A DNA stretch of 64,000 nucleotides from Triatoma infestans. Its lineage: Eukaryota; Arthropoda; Insecta; Hemiptera; Reduviidae. Under the pieces are notes generated by a model, which was not told the origin of the DNA, ran no database searches, and saw only the letters and a program-made list of their open reading frames with translations. The stretch covers positions 62,001-126,000 of the forward strand of contig JAAEAF010012626.1 of assembly GCA_011037195.1 (NCBI GenBank), in the 5' to 3' direction. How positions within the stretch are numbered: position 1 is the first letter of the stretch; each line of letters starts with the position of its first letter. Positions 45,665 to 58,439 of the stretch are shown piece by piece. A program made the position numbers and the translations under genes.

Positions 45665-45953
45665 TGTTGTGGTGGTTGGTTCCGCAGAGCTGGAAAGCAG
45701 AGACATTTTCCGTGGTAGCCTGCTTCATTTGTGGTCGTCGACCCGGTTTTCCGGGCGTTCGCACCTTCAATGCGTTTTTCAGACAGTGTGACAACACAGA
45801 CTTGCACAGAGCAAACTCCAGAGGTGTTAACCAGTTTGCTCTGTGCAAGTCTGTGTTGTCACACTGTCTGAAATACGCATCCTGAAGATGGGCGAACGCC
45901 CGAAACCGGTCGATGACCACAAAATGAAGCAGGCTACCACGGAAAATGTCTCT
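45665..45953. repeat. Palindrome of the CGACCGGTTTCGGGC family with a 13-bp target duplication
   Basis: The left arm starts TGTTGTGGTGGTTGGTTCCG and passes through CATTTTCCGTGGTAGCCTGC; the right arm ends CTACCACGGAAAATGTCTCT. The arms turn over near 45828 (GCAAACTCCAGAGGTGTTAA). The intact core is plus strand 45882-45911 (CTGAAGA, T, GGGC, GAAC, GCCC, GAAACC); the left core is mutated. GATACTCCATTAT occurs at 45652-45664 and 45954-45966, so this is one insertion event of a 289-bp unit. The left end extends about 35 bp further than the right. Confidence 0.9.
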
Positions 45954-45966
45954 GATACTCCATTAT
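45954..45966. repeat. Right target-site duplication of the palindrome
   Basis: Perfect copy of 45652-45664, directly after the right arm. Confidence 0.88.
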
Positions 45967-46127
45967 GTTCACGAATAATCATAATAGTTCACTGGTCTTA
46001 ATAGCTTATCAGTGTTCTGAAGAGCATTGAACTCTTCCTTAGTTTTTTGAATAATGATCAGAAGAAAGTTAAAGTCAATGCCTTCAGCGTCCAATACCAT
46101 GTAACTTGATGCACGAGTAATATTGCT

Positions 46128-46394
46128 ATGATCTCGAATATTGTCGACCGCTTTCTTATCGGCAGTCAGAGTTCATTGTCCAACATAGAAGATTATGTGA
46201 TCCTTGCCGTTGATCCATGGTATTCTTGGAAAGCCATGAGAGCTCTGGAAATCGAGCAAGTAATAAATGTGGGCATAGCCGGTTGGAATGAAGATCATAC
46301 GAGTTATAAGGTGTTAAATTTTCTCGTTGACACCTTCAAGAAATTATCCCAGTCCACCTTAATAGTCGTTGAAGGGGGGAAAGCTCTATCATAA
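46128..46394 (+). pseudogene. Possible dual-specificity phosphatase-like relic
   Basis: The 88-aa open frame resembles the first half of an atypical dual-specificity phosphatase domain: IVDRFLIGSQSSLSNIEDY (family pattern LYLGSQ...A..N...L), MRALEIEQVINVG (pattern LKxLxITHVLNV), TSYKV, then LVDTFKKLSQSTLIVVEGGK (pattern FIDxA...GxVLVHCxAGxS). The catalytic HCxxGxxR is not intact: the Cys and Arg are missing in VVEGGKALS, and a stop follows at once. No introns are seen across the stretch, which would fit a decayed processed copy. The match is by eye and could be chance; a stop lies eight codons upstream of the Met. Confidence 0.35.
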
Positions 46395-48580
46395 ACTCAT
46401 TTGTTGGAGATGATATGATCTTTGACGTTGGTTAGTACCAAAGGATGTCTCCAATTTCAGAATAACGGTGTCGGAGTCTTTTCTTAGTCCAAAATCTCCA
46501 TAGCAAAATATAAAATTCAAATTTACTCTCATCAATTTAGAATTAAATGATAAAAAAGAACAAACTGATTTATTGATGTAATCTTCTATTAAATATTAAA
46601 AAAGACATTTTTTTTTTTTTTGAAATAAAATGGGCTGCCGTCACATTTATTCACTGTTATTACTTAAAAATAAAATAAAATCTTGGATCCAGGAGATTTT
46701 ATAAATATATAAAGCTTTAATATGGTAACAGATTAGAATAGCATTAAAATTCATGTGAGAAACTACCTCAAGGTAATTTATTAAAAAAATAGATTTTTTT
46801 TATTTTATTTTGCTATTAATATGGCTCGTTCTGACATGTTTATTAACTACTTAATATTGTAACTGTGCATTTAAATAGAGGAGTTAGTTTTTAATAAATT
46901 TTTCATAAATTTGTGAATAATTACCTTAAATTGGTGGTCAGTAATTTTCATTCAAATTTAAGATCCTTAGATTGGTTAACGATTAGTTTTATTTTCTTTG
47001 GCCGGTTTCATTCGTTAGAGGAACCTGTGGGTTAGGAATTAGCATATACTAAAAAAAAAAAAAAAATTGAAATAGAGAGAGCATAAATATTCTGGAAAAC
47101 CTCAAAGTAACCCCTACTTTGTATGTGAAGGGTAAGATACTGGATAATTCCAGGTTATCGATTCAGTATCAAACTTCAAGAAGAGGTGGATTCACTAAAG
47201 ATGATTCAATGAAACGTTATTTTTTTGTTTTAAAAAAAGAAAAACTATCGGTTGCACTGCTTTAAATTAGGCTCTTTTTTGTTAAACATACATTTTTATT
47301 ATTTCCTTTTCTCCTAGTGTTTACTTCCAATTGGCGAACTATATAAACAATTCGAATTTCAATAATAAAGCATTTTCAGAGTATATAATTTTTGTGTTAA
47401 TTTTTATTTCAAAAAATGTTTCAAGCGAAAGAAATTAGTTAAGCCATTTTGAAAAAAAAAATTGCGAAAAAATGTGGAAAACCCGATATTGTATGTTGCT
47501 TGCACAATACTTCGCATAAGCATCGGTAGAAGGGCACAACAAATGGCAATTACCGCTAGTTTATCGATTCCAACAAATGTTAACCAAAATCTGAGTGTGT
47601 AGCGTTCACACGATTTTATCTTCTTCTTCTTCTTCTTCTTTGCCACTTCCTATTTTGGCGTCGTTATAACGCCAAAATTACCTCTCCCAAATAAAGATTT
47701 CTTGTAGCTATATTCTCTGTTACCTTGTTATTTGTATAGACATTTATAAAGAATATTAGTAAGTGTGGTAAAGTTTTTGTTGGCGGTGACACTGTAGAGG
47801 CGTACTTGTTAGTTCGAGAGCCCCAACAGGGACGCAAGGCTTTTTTCTTTTCTAAATAAAGAAACCATATAAATTTCTGTAAATAATTAGCCTACCTCAA
47901 CCAAACTCATAATAAAGTATGTTTCATTCATGAAATATTTAAATGTCCTTAATTTCCTTGTCTATTTTATTTCTATTTTTGCAATTCATTTATTTCTATA
48001 GTATAGTATAATATATATTTATTTTGCTCATGGGGGAAATCCGCATACAAAAGAGTCAGGCTACATTTCAGCATATTTACATAAGATCTTAAATTAGTAA
48101 ATTAATAACTACAAATAAAGAAACAGTGAAGATAGAATAGCATCAATTCTATGACAACAGAAACTATAACCCAAAAATTCACAATAAACCAAAAATACAA
48201 CTTAGAAGAAGTAAAGGAAAATACAAAAATGAACGAAAAATTACTAATTGCTGACAATATAAGTAGATAAGAAAATAATGAGAAGCATTATAAAAGGTGC
48301 AATATAATTATAAAAAGGTGCATCAAAATGAAAATAAAAATTAAAAAGCAACTTGCATGAGAAGGCGTAAGGAGAGATCAGCATACTTAGCAGTTATAAG
48401 TTAATAATATTAACTAGGTTATACGTTAATAACAATACTGAAAGAATATACTCTAATTTAAGTATCAAGTTCAATAATAACAGAGTGACTTAATGATAGA
48501 GATAATAATGAAGTTTCTATTGATTATATATTTATTCATTTATAATAAAAGATCTAACTTTAAGGCAAATTAGTAATGTA
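46395..48580. other. Non-coding stretch with an inverted module B and (TTC)n
   Basis: Inverted module B at about 47385-47480 (CAAAATGGCTTAACTAATTT on the minus strand) and (TTC)n at about 47622-47641. No supported gene. Confidence 0.5.
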
Positions 48581-48860
48581 GTAGTAGAGATTCCTTATTT
48601 GGGAGTCACTGTTTGAGGAAAGTATAGTGGGAAACTGGTCTGGCGTTATGGAGGTAACAAAAGGGATGTAGTGGTTACGAATATATTGGGCAGAAAACAG
48701 TTAAATGGTAGAGATCTTCTAAAATGTTAAGATTACAGATGGAGCAGATTTCACGGTGGTTAATTAAATAGACAGAATTTTTGTAAGTTATTTTGATTTG
48801 GTAGCCTCCGGATAGTTTTAGTTGAGCATATACCCTTGTTATGCATTTATTTCTATATTG
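48580..48860 (-). pseudogene. LINE ORF2 C-terminal Cys/His tail, decayed
   Basis: Minus strand: KITYKNSVYLINHREICSIC, then NLNILEDLYHLTVFCPIYS (about 48745-48660), a full CxxC...ED.YH....CP.Y cluster as at the C-terminus of several LINE lineages. After a frameshift, RNHYIPFVTSITPDQFPTIL continues the expected tail. The Cys/His spacing is intact even though the frame is broken. Everything upstream is missing. Confidence 0.65.
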
Positions 48861-50876
48861 ACTTGCATTTCCAATAGAATCCCTGAACTGTGACTGTAAT
48901 ATTGCAATCGATTGGCTTTACTTATAGAAGAGCGATTTAATTACACAGATTGAATATTAATTCCAGTTATGCTGAAAACATTTTATGCTGTTTTTGATTT
49001 ACCAATTCGTGTCTAATTGTCGATAATCAATATGCAATGTGACTTTTTTTTTTTTTTGAGAAAAATTCATTTTAGTGGTAGAAGTGGGGGTAAGGCTTTC
49101 TAATAAAATGTCATTTCTCTTTATTATATAATTTTGTACTTTATATAATATTAATAACTATTGAATAAGTTGCCAAAATTCCGAATTTGGAGTAAATCAT
49201 TGAACAGGAAGTAGGTTATCACTAAACAACTTTTGTTTAAAAACAAACTTGGTATACTACTAACTAACTCTATACAAGTACATACACCATCTTTCTACTC
49301 GAAACTTCTATTTCCATGAAAAAACAAAAATAAATGAGCGGGGTTCTAAAAAGAGGGTAGAGTAAAAATTCCACTTTAGTTTGTCAGTTATAAGTACGGG
49401 CATTGCAATAAGAGAAAATCTTCTAATTGTTTCTCACAAGAGTTTTTTTCTTTCTTTTGCATGTAGCGTATTAATATGTGTGTTTAATGTTAGTCGCATC
49501 ATGCAGTGATAGTAGTAAGTCCTTCGGGAGAATGTCATCTGCAATATTGTATGCAGAAGGGACAAAAAGTTAATTTGTTTTTCAAATTTACCAACAGGTA
49601 ATTAGAGTGAAACGGAGAAGGGTTTCCCTCCCCATTACCATCAGCCTTGAACAGGGACTGACAAAAAAAACAACAGGTTTTTCTTTCTCCTCCGCCCGCC
49701 CCGCAATGAAAATTCCATATTTACATTTTTATATTTTATAATTCCATGTGGAAGGTTGAATACACGGCTTGGTAGTTGTAATACAGTTGTTTGTAACACC
49801 TGTTTCTAACGAGCTCTCCAAATATTGTTTACTGTTTTTTATATTTTTGGCTTCACTGTTGTTGCATATTACTTGGTTTTGCTTCTTTTTTTTTAATTCT
49901 AAACTTTTTTCGCACCCCCCCCCCCACACACACTAGAATCATTTACACAGATTTGAATTTCCCAATTACAGTTGAGCAAATTGAAATTAAGTTTTTAAGT
50001 CTTATCATAAATCATGATTGTATGATTTAATCAAATAATAGGGGAAAATAAAAAAAATCTTGTATGAATACTCGAGCTAATAATTGGGCGGATGACAGTT
50101 CCAGCAGAGAGCGGACATCAACATCCCTGAAATCTATTTTTCATCCGGAAAAATGTTTCAAATAAAAATAGTACATATCTGTGCAAATAAATAGCAGACT
50201 CCAAGATTAAAGAAAAAATCATTGGACCATTTTCGACAAAATCGCGAGAAACTAAAAAAAAAAAATCATTAAAGTGGCACTAGAAAATCTGTCTTTTAGA
50301 ATAATTTGTAATCATTGTTAAGAGAATATTACTTCATACCAGATTTTGTTTGTTTATTTGTTTGTTTAATGAGTGTTTCATGTGTATACGGCAAATCGGA
50401 TATCGAGATCTTCGAGATATTCTATAATTTATCGATTTAATTAGCGATGTACAGTCATTTGTATGCAGTCGATACTGATCGGGAAACTGTCCTACTGCTG
50501 TTTAATTGTGTTGTTCAGTGTAATCAATGTAATTTAGAAAGCTAAACTCAAATTACTGGTTGCAATTTTTTAAATTATTTGTTTTTTTAATACTTACCTT
50601 TATGACGCATTTTTATGGTAGCTATCTCAATTCATTGAAATACCTGAAAAAAGGTATAGACATGGTTAGTAATTTTTTTGTAAAACATTATTGCTAGGAG
50701 GAGAGACCTTGGAAATCTGTAAACATTCTTTTATTGTTCTTATTTCTCCAAAATACGATAATTCCACCTCTTTTTTTGCAAAGTGCCTTCGTTCTTGTAT
50801 TAGTGTGTTTTCTTTAACCGATTTTGGGCGATGAACCAAAAGGGAATAGTTCCCGGTGATGGTCCACAACAAAGGG
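48861..50876. other. Non-coding stretch with module B and C fragments
   Basis: Module C at about 49165-49230 (TTCCGAATTTGGAGTAAATC), inverted module B at about 50140-50265 (TTGTCGAAAATGGTCCAATG on the minus strand), and a C run at 49914-49925. No supported gene. Confidence 0.45.
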
Positions 50877-50883
50877 CAGAAAT

Positions 50884-51104
50884 AGAGGAGGGAATAGCTA
50901 AGTTGTTAGCGTACTGGACTCCAACGTGGAGGTCCCGAGTTCGAGTTCAGCTGTCCGCCCTTAAATTTGTCTTTCTAGGAGCCTCTACAGCTCACTTTCC
51001 GATGATGGACAGTGGATGTAACGAGAGAATATTGTCCAGAGGCCGGCATTGCACTTAGAAGGCTCCGGGCCTGTTGATGCGCCTTAAATTAAAAAAAAAA
51101 AAAA
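50884..51104 (+). mobile_element. tRNA-derived SINE, near full length
   Basis: Plus strand: head with AATAGCTAAGTTGTTAGCGT (A box) and CCCGAGTTCGAGTTC (B box), body (CTAGGAGCCTCTACAGCTCA, GATGATGGACAGTGG, CAGAGGCCGGCATTGC) and 3' end TGATGCGCCTTAAATT plus a 14-A tail (51091-51104). CAGAAAT flanks it at 50877-50883 and 51105-51111, a likely short target duplication. Its anticodon-like position reads CCA, unlike the copies at 7242 and 33597. Confidence 0.85.
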
Positions 51105-51111
51105 CAGAAAT

Positions 51112-52789
51112 CCGCTTGCTGGTAGCTATGTAGCTAAGATTCAGTTCAAATTGTAAGTATAATACCCTTTCTGCAGGACGTCCAAATATGTTCGCTATTA
51201 TTCCAAAAAAGTGCAAGTTTCTGAGCCTGTCATTTTGGACCAATGCAGATTAATAACTTCAAGCAAACACTATACTTGTGATGGATGCCAGAATTATAGA
51301 AATTATATCTATTTTATTTGAGAGAAAAATGTCATTCGCTGGCAAAAAGGGTACACACAAGTAGGAGACAAGAAGAAGAGTTTAAAAGGACCTGGTTAGC
51401 TTTGTCTTTTAGAGTTCACAGAACTTTGGTAGCTTTGTCTTTTCACCCCTTCTCACAGGGGAAGATTTGTACTAACAGTCTTCAAACAAGAACAGTCTCA
51501 ATCAGATATTCTACGAGTAGACATCAGTGCCAGTTTAAGTTAAATCAATCTAGCTAAAACATAAGAGCTTTGCACTTAATCTAGATAAATAATTGATTTT
51601 ATAAACATAATAGTTGTGATATTGTAAAATATTTAAATATCTTTAAAGTAATATATTTAATTTAATCTACCAGTGTTTTCTTGATTATTTCATAATACTT
51701 CTATCTTTATCTCAAACATACACACAAGCCCTTTACAAACCGCTCGTGCTACACAAGCTACTACAAACTACATTACAAAACATCACACCAATTACATTAC
51801 AAACTGAAGAGATCAATTTCTCAAGCCACAAGAAGGAAGAAAAGTTCTGTGTACTAGAAAAATCATGATTTTTTCTTTCTACTTTTTAGCATTTTTTTTA
51901 TAAAAAATGGAAAAATTTTATCGCAAAATTTATTACAAAAAACTTTATGGAACATTATAACAAAATATGGAAATAAATTACAAATGTAACATAAAAAACG
52001 AAAAATGCCTTATACTTAAGTGATTTATGTGATAATCCCTTTCAAACCGTTAAAAATTGCTTCCTGAACATGCAATATTGCTATGATTTATTTTAATTTT
52101 ATTTTATTTTTTACTTTGTTTACAAATTTATTGACCCTCTATGAATTTAACTTCTTTTTAGTGGTTCTTTATAGTTTTATTCAAAATTTAATATTTGGTG
52201 CAGTTAAATTGTTAAATATTTATACGTTTTGTACTTCATTTAAGATAGAATACAGTACTAGTAAGTTAAAGTCGTTAAAGTGTAGGGGTTGTGGAATTTG
52301 TAAAAAATTAGATGAAAAAAAAACAGTCCGCTAAATTGTACGATCAGGAAGTAATTTCTAGACTATCTTTTAAGTGATTTCTCACGAAGTAATAATTATT
52401 CGTAATTTACGAATTGATTTACAGCATTTATTTCACTATATTTCTTGATAAAGTAGACTTTATTTGAGGAAAACTTGAAAAAAAGTATAGAAAAAACTTG
52501 TTTGTTGTGATATTTGCATGTTTAAATCGACACTGAAACATTTGCCGGCTTAAGTCCAAAGAACATCCCTTTTTGTCCATTTTGTTCCAAGAAATTGACC
52601 CCCTTACGGTTAGGCTGCTTATCTTTAAATCACCTTTATCATATTAAATATGCTATTAAATAAAAAAAGTCAAAGACTAATTACTTTTAATTTAAAACAA
52701 ATAGCCAATTTCTTCTTTTTTTTTACCCAACGCCAACTGTTGGCAATTTAACCATTCTGTCGCAAGCAACCCAATATAAATGAGGCCTA
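51112..52789. other. Non-coding stretch
   Basis: No supported gene. The 83-aa frame at 52083-52334 is hydrophobic and AT-driven. A patch at 51300-51560 is GC-richer but unrecognised. Confidence 0.45.
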
Positions 52790-53290
52790 GCGTAATAGGG
52801 CTCTTGATGGGCAGCATCCTCACGCTGCTTGGCACACAGCAAGGTACTCACCGTTCAGTGTGCCATCGTTGCAAAGCGGGCATCCGGCATTTCGTACCAC
52901 TCAAATCCTATGCAAGTGCTCGTGTAGGTAGTCATGGCGAGTCGTCATTCTGAAATTGACAGTGAACACAAGTCGAGGTAAGTGACTAGGAAACGCTCGA
53001 TCTAACAGAGTACCCCAAGCTTTTCCTTCTGTCTGAAGTTTGTGTAAATCACTCAGCATCTCCTTCATGGTGCTGTTGACCAGGGAGCATATAGTCCTGT
53101 ACGGCACAAGCCCGACAGGCTGATCCATAAGCATCCTTCTTTTGCCAACTGATCCGCCCTTTCATTACTCTCGATTCCACAGTGGCTAGAGATCCACCCT
53201 TCACCTAGTAACTCCGCGATTGCTTATCTGGTACTTTCTTCCAGCAAAGTATCACTGTGGCCAAGATTTATCACTGTGGACGATACTAGA
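52790..53290 (-). pseudogene. Retroelement RNase H end and C-terminal Cys/His tail
   Basis: Minus strand about 53210-53145: GWISSHCGIESNERADQLAK, the conserved last block of retroelement RNase H (WVxxHxGIxGNExADxLAK). A one-base shift leads into the open frame 53134-52901 (RMLMDQPVGLVPYRTICSLV and on to RMTTRHDYLHEHLHRI). After a stop comes VRNAGCPLCNDGTLNGEYLA plus VCQA (about 52890-52830), the CxxC...E...C cluster with the His replaced by Tyr. The domain order is that of R1/I/Jockey-type LINEs. Decayed by frameshift and stops; GC content exceeds its flanks. Confidence 0.8.
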
Positions 53291-56200
53291 CTGCGAATCA
53301 AATAGCCAAAAATGAGTGGTTCAGTTTGTTTTTAACTTTTTGTCTTTGAACGTATAACGGAATTGTGTTTGGTTTAGAACGCCTCCATTTATCTATACAT
53401 TTTACGAATAGCAGCGACCCTAATGCATTGCAAAAACAGGTCACATCTGAAGGATGGCGTTGTGCTTAATATTCTAATAATTTAATCCCAAGAAACCAGT
53501 TTATAATTACATGTGACAGACATATTTGATTAAATATCAAAATATTTGAATATGCAAAAAACAAAAAAACGTGCTCTGCAGTCTATTTCTGCTGACTCTA
53601 TGGAAACAAACTTTTTTTTTAATGAATATTAATTTGATTCTACTAAAGTACATATATTCTGTGTATTAATTAAAGATTTATTATTTTACAAGGGCTAGTA
53701 AATTGCTTGCTATTCTAGCAAGAGCTAGAGCTATTTTTTATAAAGACCGGGGAAATAAAGTGATTGTCTTTATTGCCTAGTTTACAATAATTATTTATCT
53801 TTAACTATAAAATATAACTTGGCTTATTGTAGTAAAGTTTAATTAACAACTATAAATTACCGTTAAATTATATTAATTTTTATTATTTTGTTTATTAGTT
53901 TTTAAATGTAGATTTTATATAATTTTTGCCTTGGCACTTCCTGCAAAAACAAATTAAATTAGAATGGCCGACTTTATTTAATGTTTATATAAGGATTAAA
54001 AAAAAATACTAATAATGTAAAAAATAAAATAAAATAAAAATTATTATTTTTATAACTATATTATTATTAAAACATTATAATTATAATACTAATTAATCAT
54101 ATTGATCATTTAATTAAATTAATTGCTTGCTAACAAACATTACTTTATTAAGCAGCCTGCGGGACTTGTAAATATTCTCTTTTTTTCTCTCACTATGACC
54201 AATCAGCAACTTCTTTATTATTCAGTTTTATTGCACCACTGCAATCATTAGTGTTTTCTATAAATATTGACTTTTTATATAATGTCTATAATAATTTTTT
54301 TTTGTTTAAATATCATTTATCATATAAATTATATGTTTTATTAATTTTTTTTTTTTTATATAAAACAAAATTACCCTTGTCACTGTTGTAATTAAGAAAC
54401 ATTAAAAATGTAATAATTTAAATAGGTTTATATAAGGTTATTTAAGGTTTATATAGGTATATTTATCATTTTTGAACTGCTTCTTCTTGGTTTTTTTTGT
54501 TTAAATTCACATGATGGTGATGAGAACAAATGCAAAGAAAGAAAAGATACATTTTACCATGATAAAATACTTGAATACAAATTAGCTAATTGTCCGTGCA
54601 TTTCTAGTTAGCAAACAGTACTAAACTAATTGATGCACTCAGTTTATGTTCACCGCATGCATAATTACTATTATTGTAGCCCATCCACTACGATTATATC
54701 TAACTCATATTTTTTTTTTACCATGCAAATAGTGTCGCTAAAACTGAAGTGATTGATTGTTATATCACTTTTTTCTAAGACTTTTTGATACTTCTTGTTG
54801 AAATCCGATGAGAATGGAATCAAAACAGGCTTTGCACTATGTAGAACTCATTGAACCCTTTTGATTTTATTAAATAATAAAACAATTATATTTATTCAAT
54901 ATACATTTTAAACGTTTCTAAGGAGATCTTTCAATATCCATAAATCAAGAAAAACCTTTCTTTCAACAATGATACTCAGCAGAAATACAAAAAATTGCAT
55001 ACTTAAATTTTTGAATAACCTAGTTCTGTTTAGCTAATTAATGCGGTATTCTATTGATACGAATTAGAAGTACCGATGACACTTCTTTGAGAAGAACATA
55101 AATAACAGGGAAATATCTTTACTTATTAAATATTATATATTTTACATATAAAATAGTTTACATAATTAATTTCGTACATTTCAGGATCATCAGAGGATCG
55201 GAAGGACGGCGTCTTTAACTTGCGACGTTTAGTTAAAGAAAATAATAATAATAAAAAAATATATTTTTAAAACAATTCTTTAACTTTTGCCAATGAAAAT
55301 CAAAATTAGGGACATTTAATTAGCGTTAACTAGCTTTTTTTTTTTTTTTTTTTTTTTGTCGAGGGGAGGATGCCTTATAATGCTTATAGCTATATAGTTT
55401 ACTTACTTTTAGCCTGTAATTACATAGTTAATATAAAAACAGTAGAACACGCAACCCATTGAAATAAATGCTGTTCATTTTCCCTCATCAACTCTTCGAA
55501 ATGAACATATATTTTCACTTAAGGTAATAAAGTAATATACAACTATATATTATCGATATACTGCAAATAATAATCCAGAACTGAATTTGAATTGCAAAAT
55601 TTTTATGATACACATAATTGTCGGCTGATAAATCATTGATTATAAAAGTTAATTTACTTTCTCTTCATTAAGTTATTAGATATCTTAGTAAATAACTTTG
55701 AAATACTAAAGTGTATGAAATGTGCGAGTTTGAATATGTTGAATTAATTTTACATCTTTGCTAAATAAATACTATTTTATGTTTAATTATACTATTGTTT
55801 TACTTGAACAATTTTTCTCGGAAGATATTTACACCTGTGTATAGTCTAAGTGACCAGCGCTTTCAGGTGCGATCAGACGATTTTTTGGAAGCTCTGCCGC
55901 TATAGACCCAACATTCGTTGAGTAAATGTAGGGAGTCAAGGTTAATAGCGACCCTGGTTGTGAAAGTGAGAAATATGTCGATAAGACGCTTATTTTGTTG
56001 GCTTCAGTGTCCCATTAATAAAATCAGTAAAAATACCTTTCATGAATCTTAGATATAAAGGATTAATGTAGTTTTGGTTTAAAGATATTAATTCAAATAC
56101 TAAAATAATGTTTGTAGTATATTAAGTTTAGATTTAAGACGATGTTCGTTATTTGCTATTTTTAGTGTAAACTGATTGCGCTCTCTGCAATGCTATTTTT

Positions 56201-58437
56201 ATCACTGATCGATGGTCACAAAATGAATGGAAATATCTCTGACCTTGGTTTCATTATGGAGGTATCTACTACATCTACAATTAGATGTAGCGTACTTATA
56301 TAACAAAATCTCCGTATTTCCGTTGAATAAAGTGAATGTAGTTTTGTAGCCAGCTTCTCTCTAAACATCTTCCGCTTCATCTTTGATCCCTCTAGGATTG
56401 TTTCGCTTTTTATACCAATCCAACATATTTATTTTACAAACTTTCTTTAAGTGTCTTGATAAAAATTCTAAGATAAGTATTCAGTTTGATAAACAGACGA
56501 ACGCTGTTATAAATGGTACTATGGTATAAATGTGTGTACGTTCTAGACATCGCTTGACAAATTCAGATTTTCTTGTCTTTATTTCTATCCATTCATTTTG
56601 GATTTACTACAACACTGCTGCATAAAAATAGTAAACATATTAACATAATGATAAATACATTAACGCTTCACAACATAAAAGGTAAAAATGGTCAGTCAGG
56701 TAAATATCTAGACTGTTTGCCCTTTTCCATATTAAATCTCACGATCAAATTAAATAATCCTTAAAAATAAATCATAATCAATGGACGAAATTGACGCATT
56801 GGCCCGCGAACTTAGTGTTGGAAGAGATACCAATCAATTAAATGAGAAGTGATTCTGTACTTTTTCTGGAGATGTTTGAAGTAATTTTCTTGAATATATC
56901 CGGTAAATTTGAGGTTTTTTAATAAGTTTGAGGTTTCTCAATCATCTCTTTAATATAAGTGAAATTATAAATTATTCTTGATGGATTATGCTCTTTTAAT
57001 GGATTGGTTTTCTTATTAAGAGTTTACAAATGTTGCTTTTAGATGGATGGATTCTTGGTTTATTGACTAAAAGTTAAAATTGTAGTTTTATTTCAGAAAT
57101 TATTGAAAGAATTGATGGTATGGGAGCGAATGGTGGTTGTCTCCTTCATATCTAAACTCTCACTTCAAAAACCAATGGATGTTCATATTCGGATTAATTA
57201 ACTCCATAAGAGTACCTAAAGTTATTCCCGAGATAAGTTCTGATGTAATTGGGGTTTCTGTGGAAGTCGGGTATAGAATTTCGAAAATTTTTGATATGGC
57301 AATTCAGGCAAGGGTACTGCATTTCTTTTCTGCAAAGCAACTCTTTTCCTAACCTAATTTCCTCCATTGACCTTTACTGAAAAACTTCATACATCATATC
57401 GATAATTTATTCTCACGTTAGCGTGGAAAAATGAAATTTCAAATCCTAATTTTCTTTCTTCAATACATTGTGTAGGAAAAGTGTTGTTTATAATTCTATC
57501 GTTCAAAAGATTCGTTTGTTAGAATTGTAGGGTAACATAATCTGATAACTTTATGTCGTTTCATTCATTTCATGATTATATGTTAATTTTTATTTATTAT
57601 TATTATTATTTTCTTTTTTTAAACAAATTACTACTTTATAAACATAATAATTAATATTTAAAACAAGCCTGAGAATTGTAAAGGAAATTTGCTTCTTGAA
57701 CGCTAAAGTTCCAACCTACATGGAATTTAATTTTTCTTTTGCGTTCATTAGAAAATTATAATTGGCCATATAAATTTTGTTTGACTAAATTATAGTATAA
57801 GTCGAAGAAAGTAGATTATAGTAATCTTGTAGAGTAGTGACATTCAACTAGATTTAAAACCAAATCATGTTTCATGTTGTACTTTATAGTTGGCTGCTTG
57901 TAGTACGGCCGTTATGGTTGTTCGTGAATTGTTATTTTATTTTTAAATTTATTTCCAACATCTGTAATTTCCAAAAACGAAGTATAAGGTAGGTGGTAGA
58001 TTTGTTATCGCATGTCAAGAAGAAATGACTTGTTAGTGGAATCATCAACATGGCCATATTTCTTAGTTGGTTCATCATTAAATTTATTTACTTTATATCT
58101 ACACCTATTAAGGTCTTCTTCAGTGACGCTATTTATCCGTAGCTAACAATGTTAGAAACATTAAGTCTAACCTATCTGTCTATGTGACTCTAGTCATAGA
58201 TATTCGATAGATGTTCACCTCTCAGCGAATATAATCAAACGGAACTAACCAACCTTAGAGCTTGGCCAACTTGGAAGAAATAGCCGCAAGTTATGTTTGA
58301 AAATTGTATACAAAGGTGCCAAAACGATTACATTTTGGAATAGAGACTCTACAGACAAAAATCTCACATGAAATACTCACGGAAACTGGTATGAGAGCGG
58401 AAGTGATCATTTTAGATGTAGCCAAAAGTCGTTGCAG
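53291..58437. other. Long non-coding, A/T-rich stretch
   Basis: Very AT-rich (notably 53600-54400). A 40-bp half-site of the CGACCGGTTTCGGGC family lies at about 56212-56253 (GATCGATGGTCACAAAATGA, then GGAAATATCTCTGA) with an internal deletion. T runs lie at 54343-54357 and 55337-55359. No ORF with a recognisable motif. Confidence 0.45.
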
Positions 58438-58439
58438 GC

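Noticed and set aside
52083..52334. 83-aa hydrophobic ORF ending in a CRGCGICKK cluster
   Set aside because: T-rich hydrophobic composition typical of chance frames; one Cys cluster is not enough.
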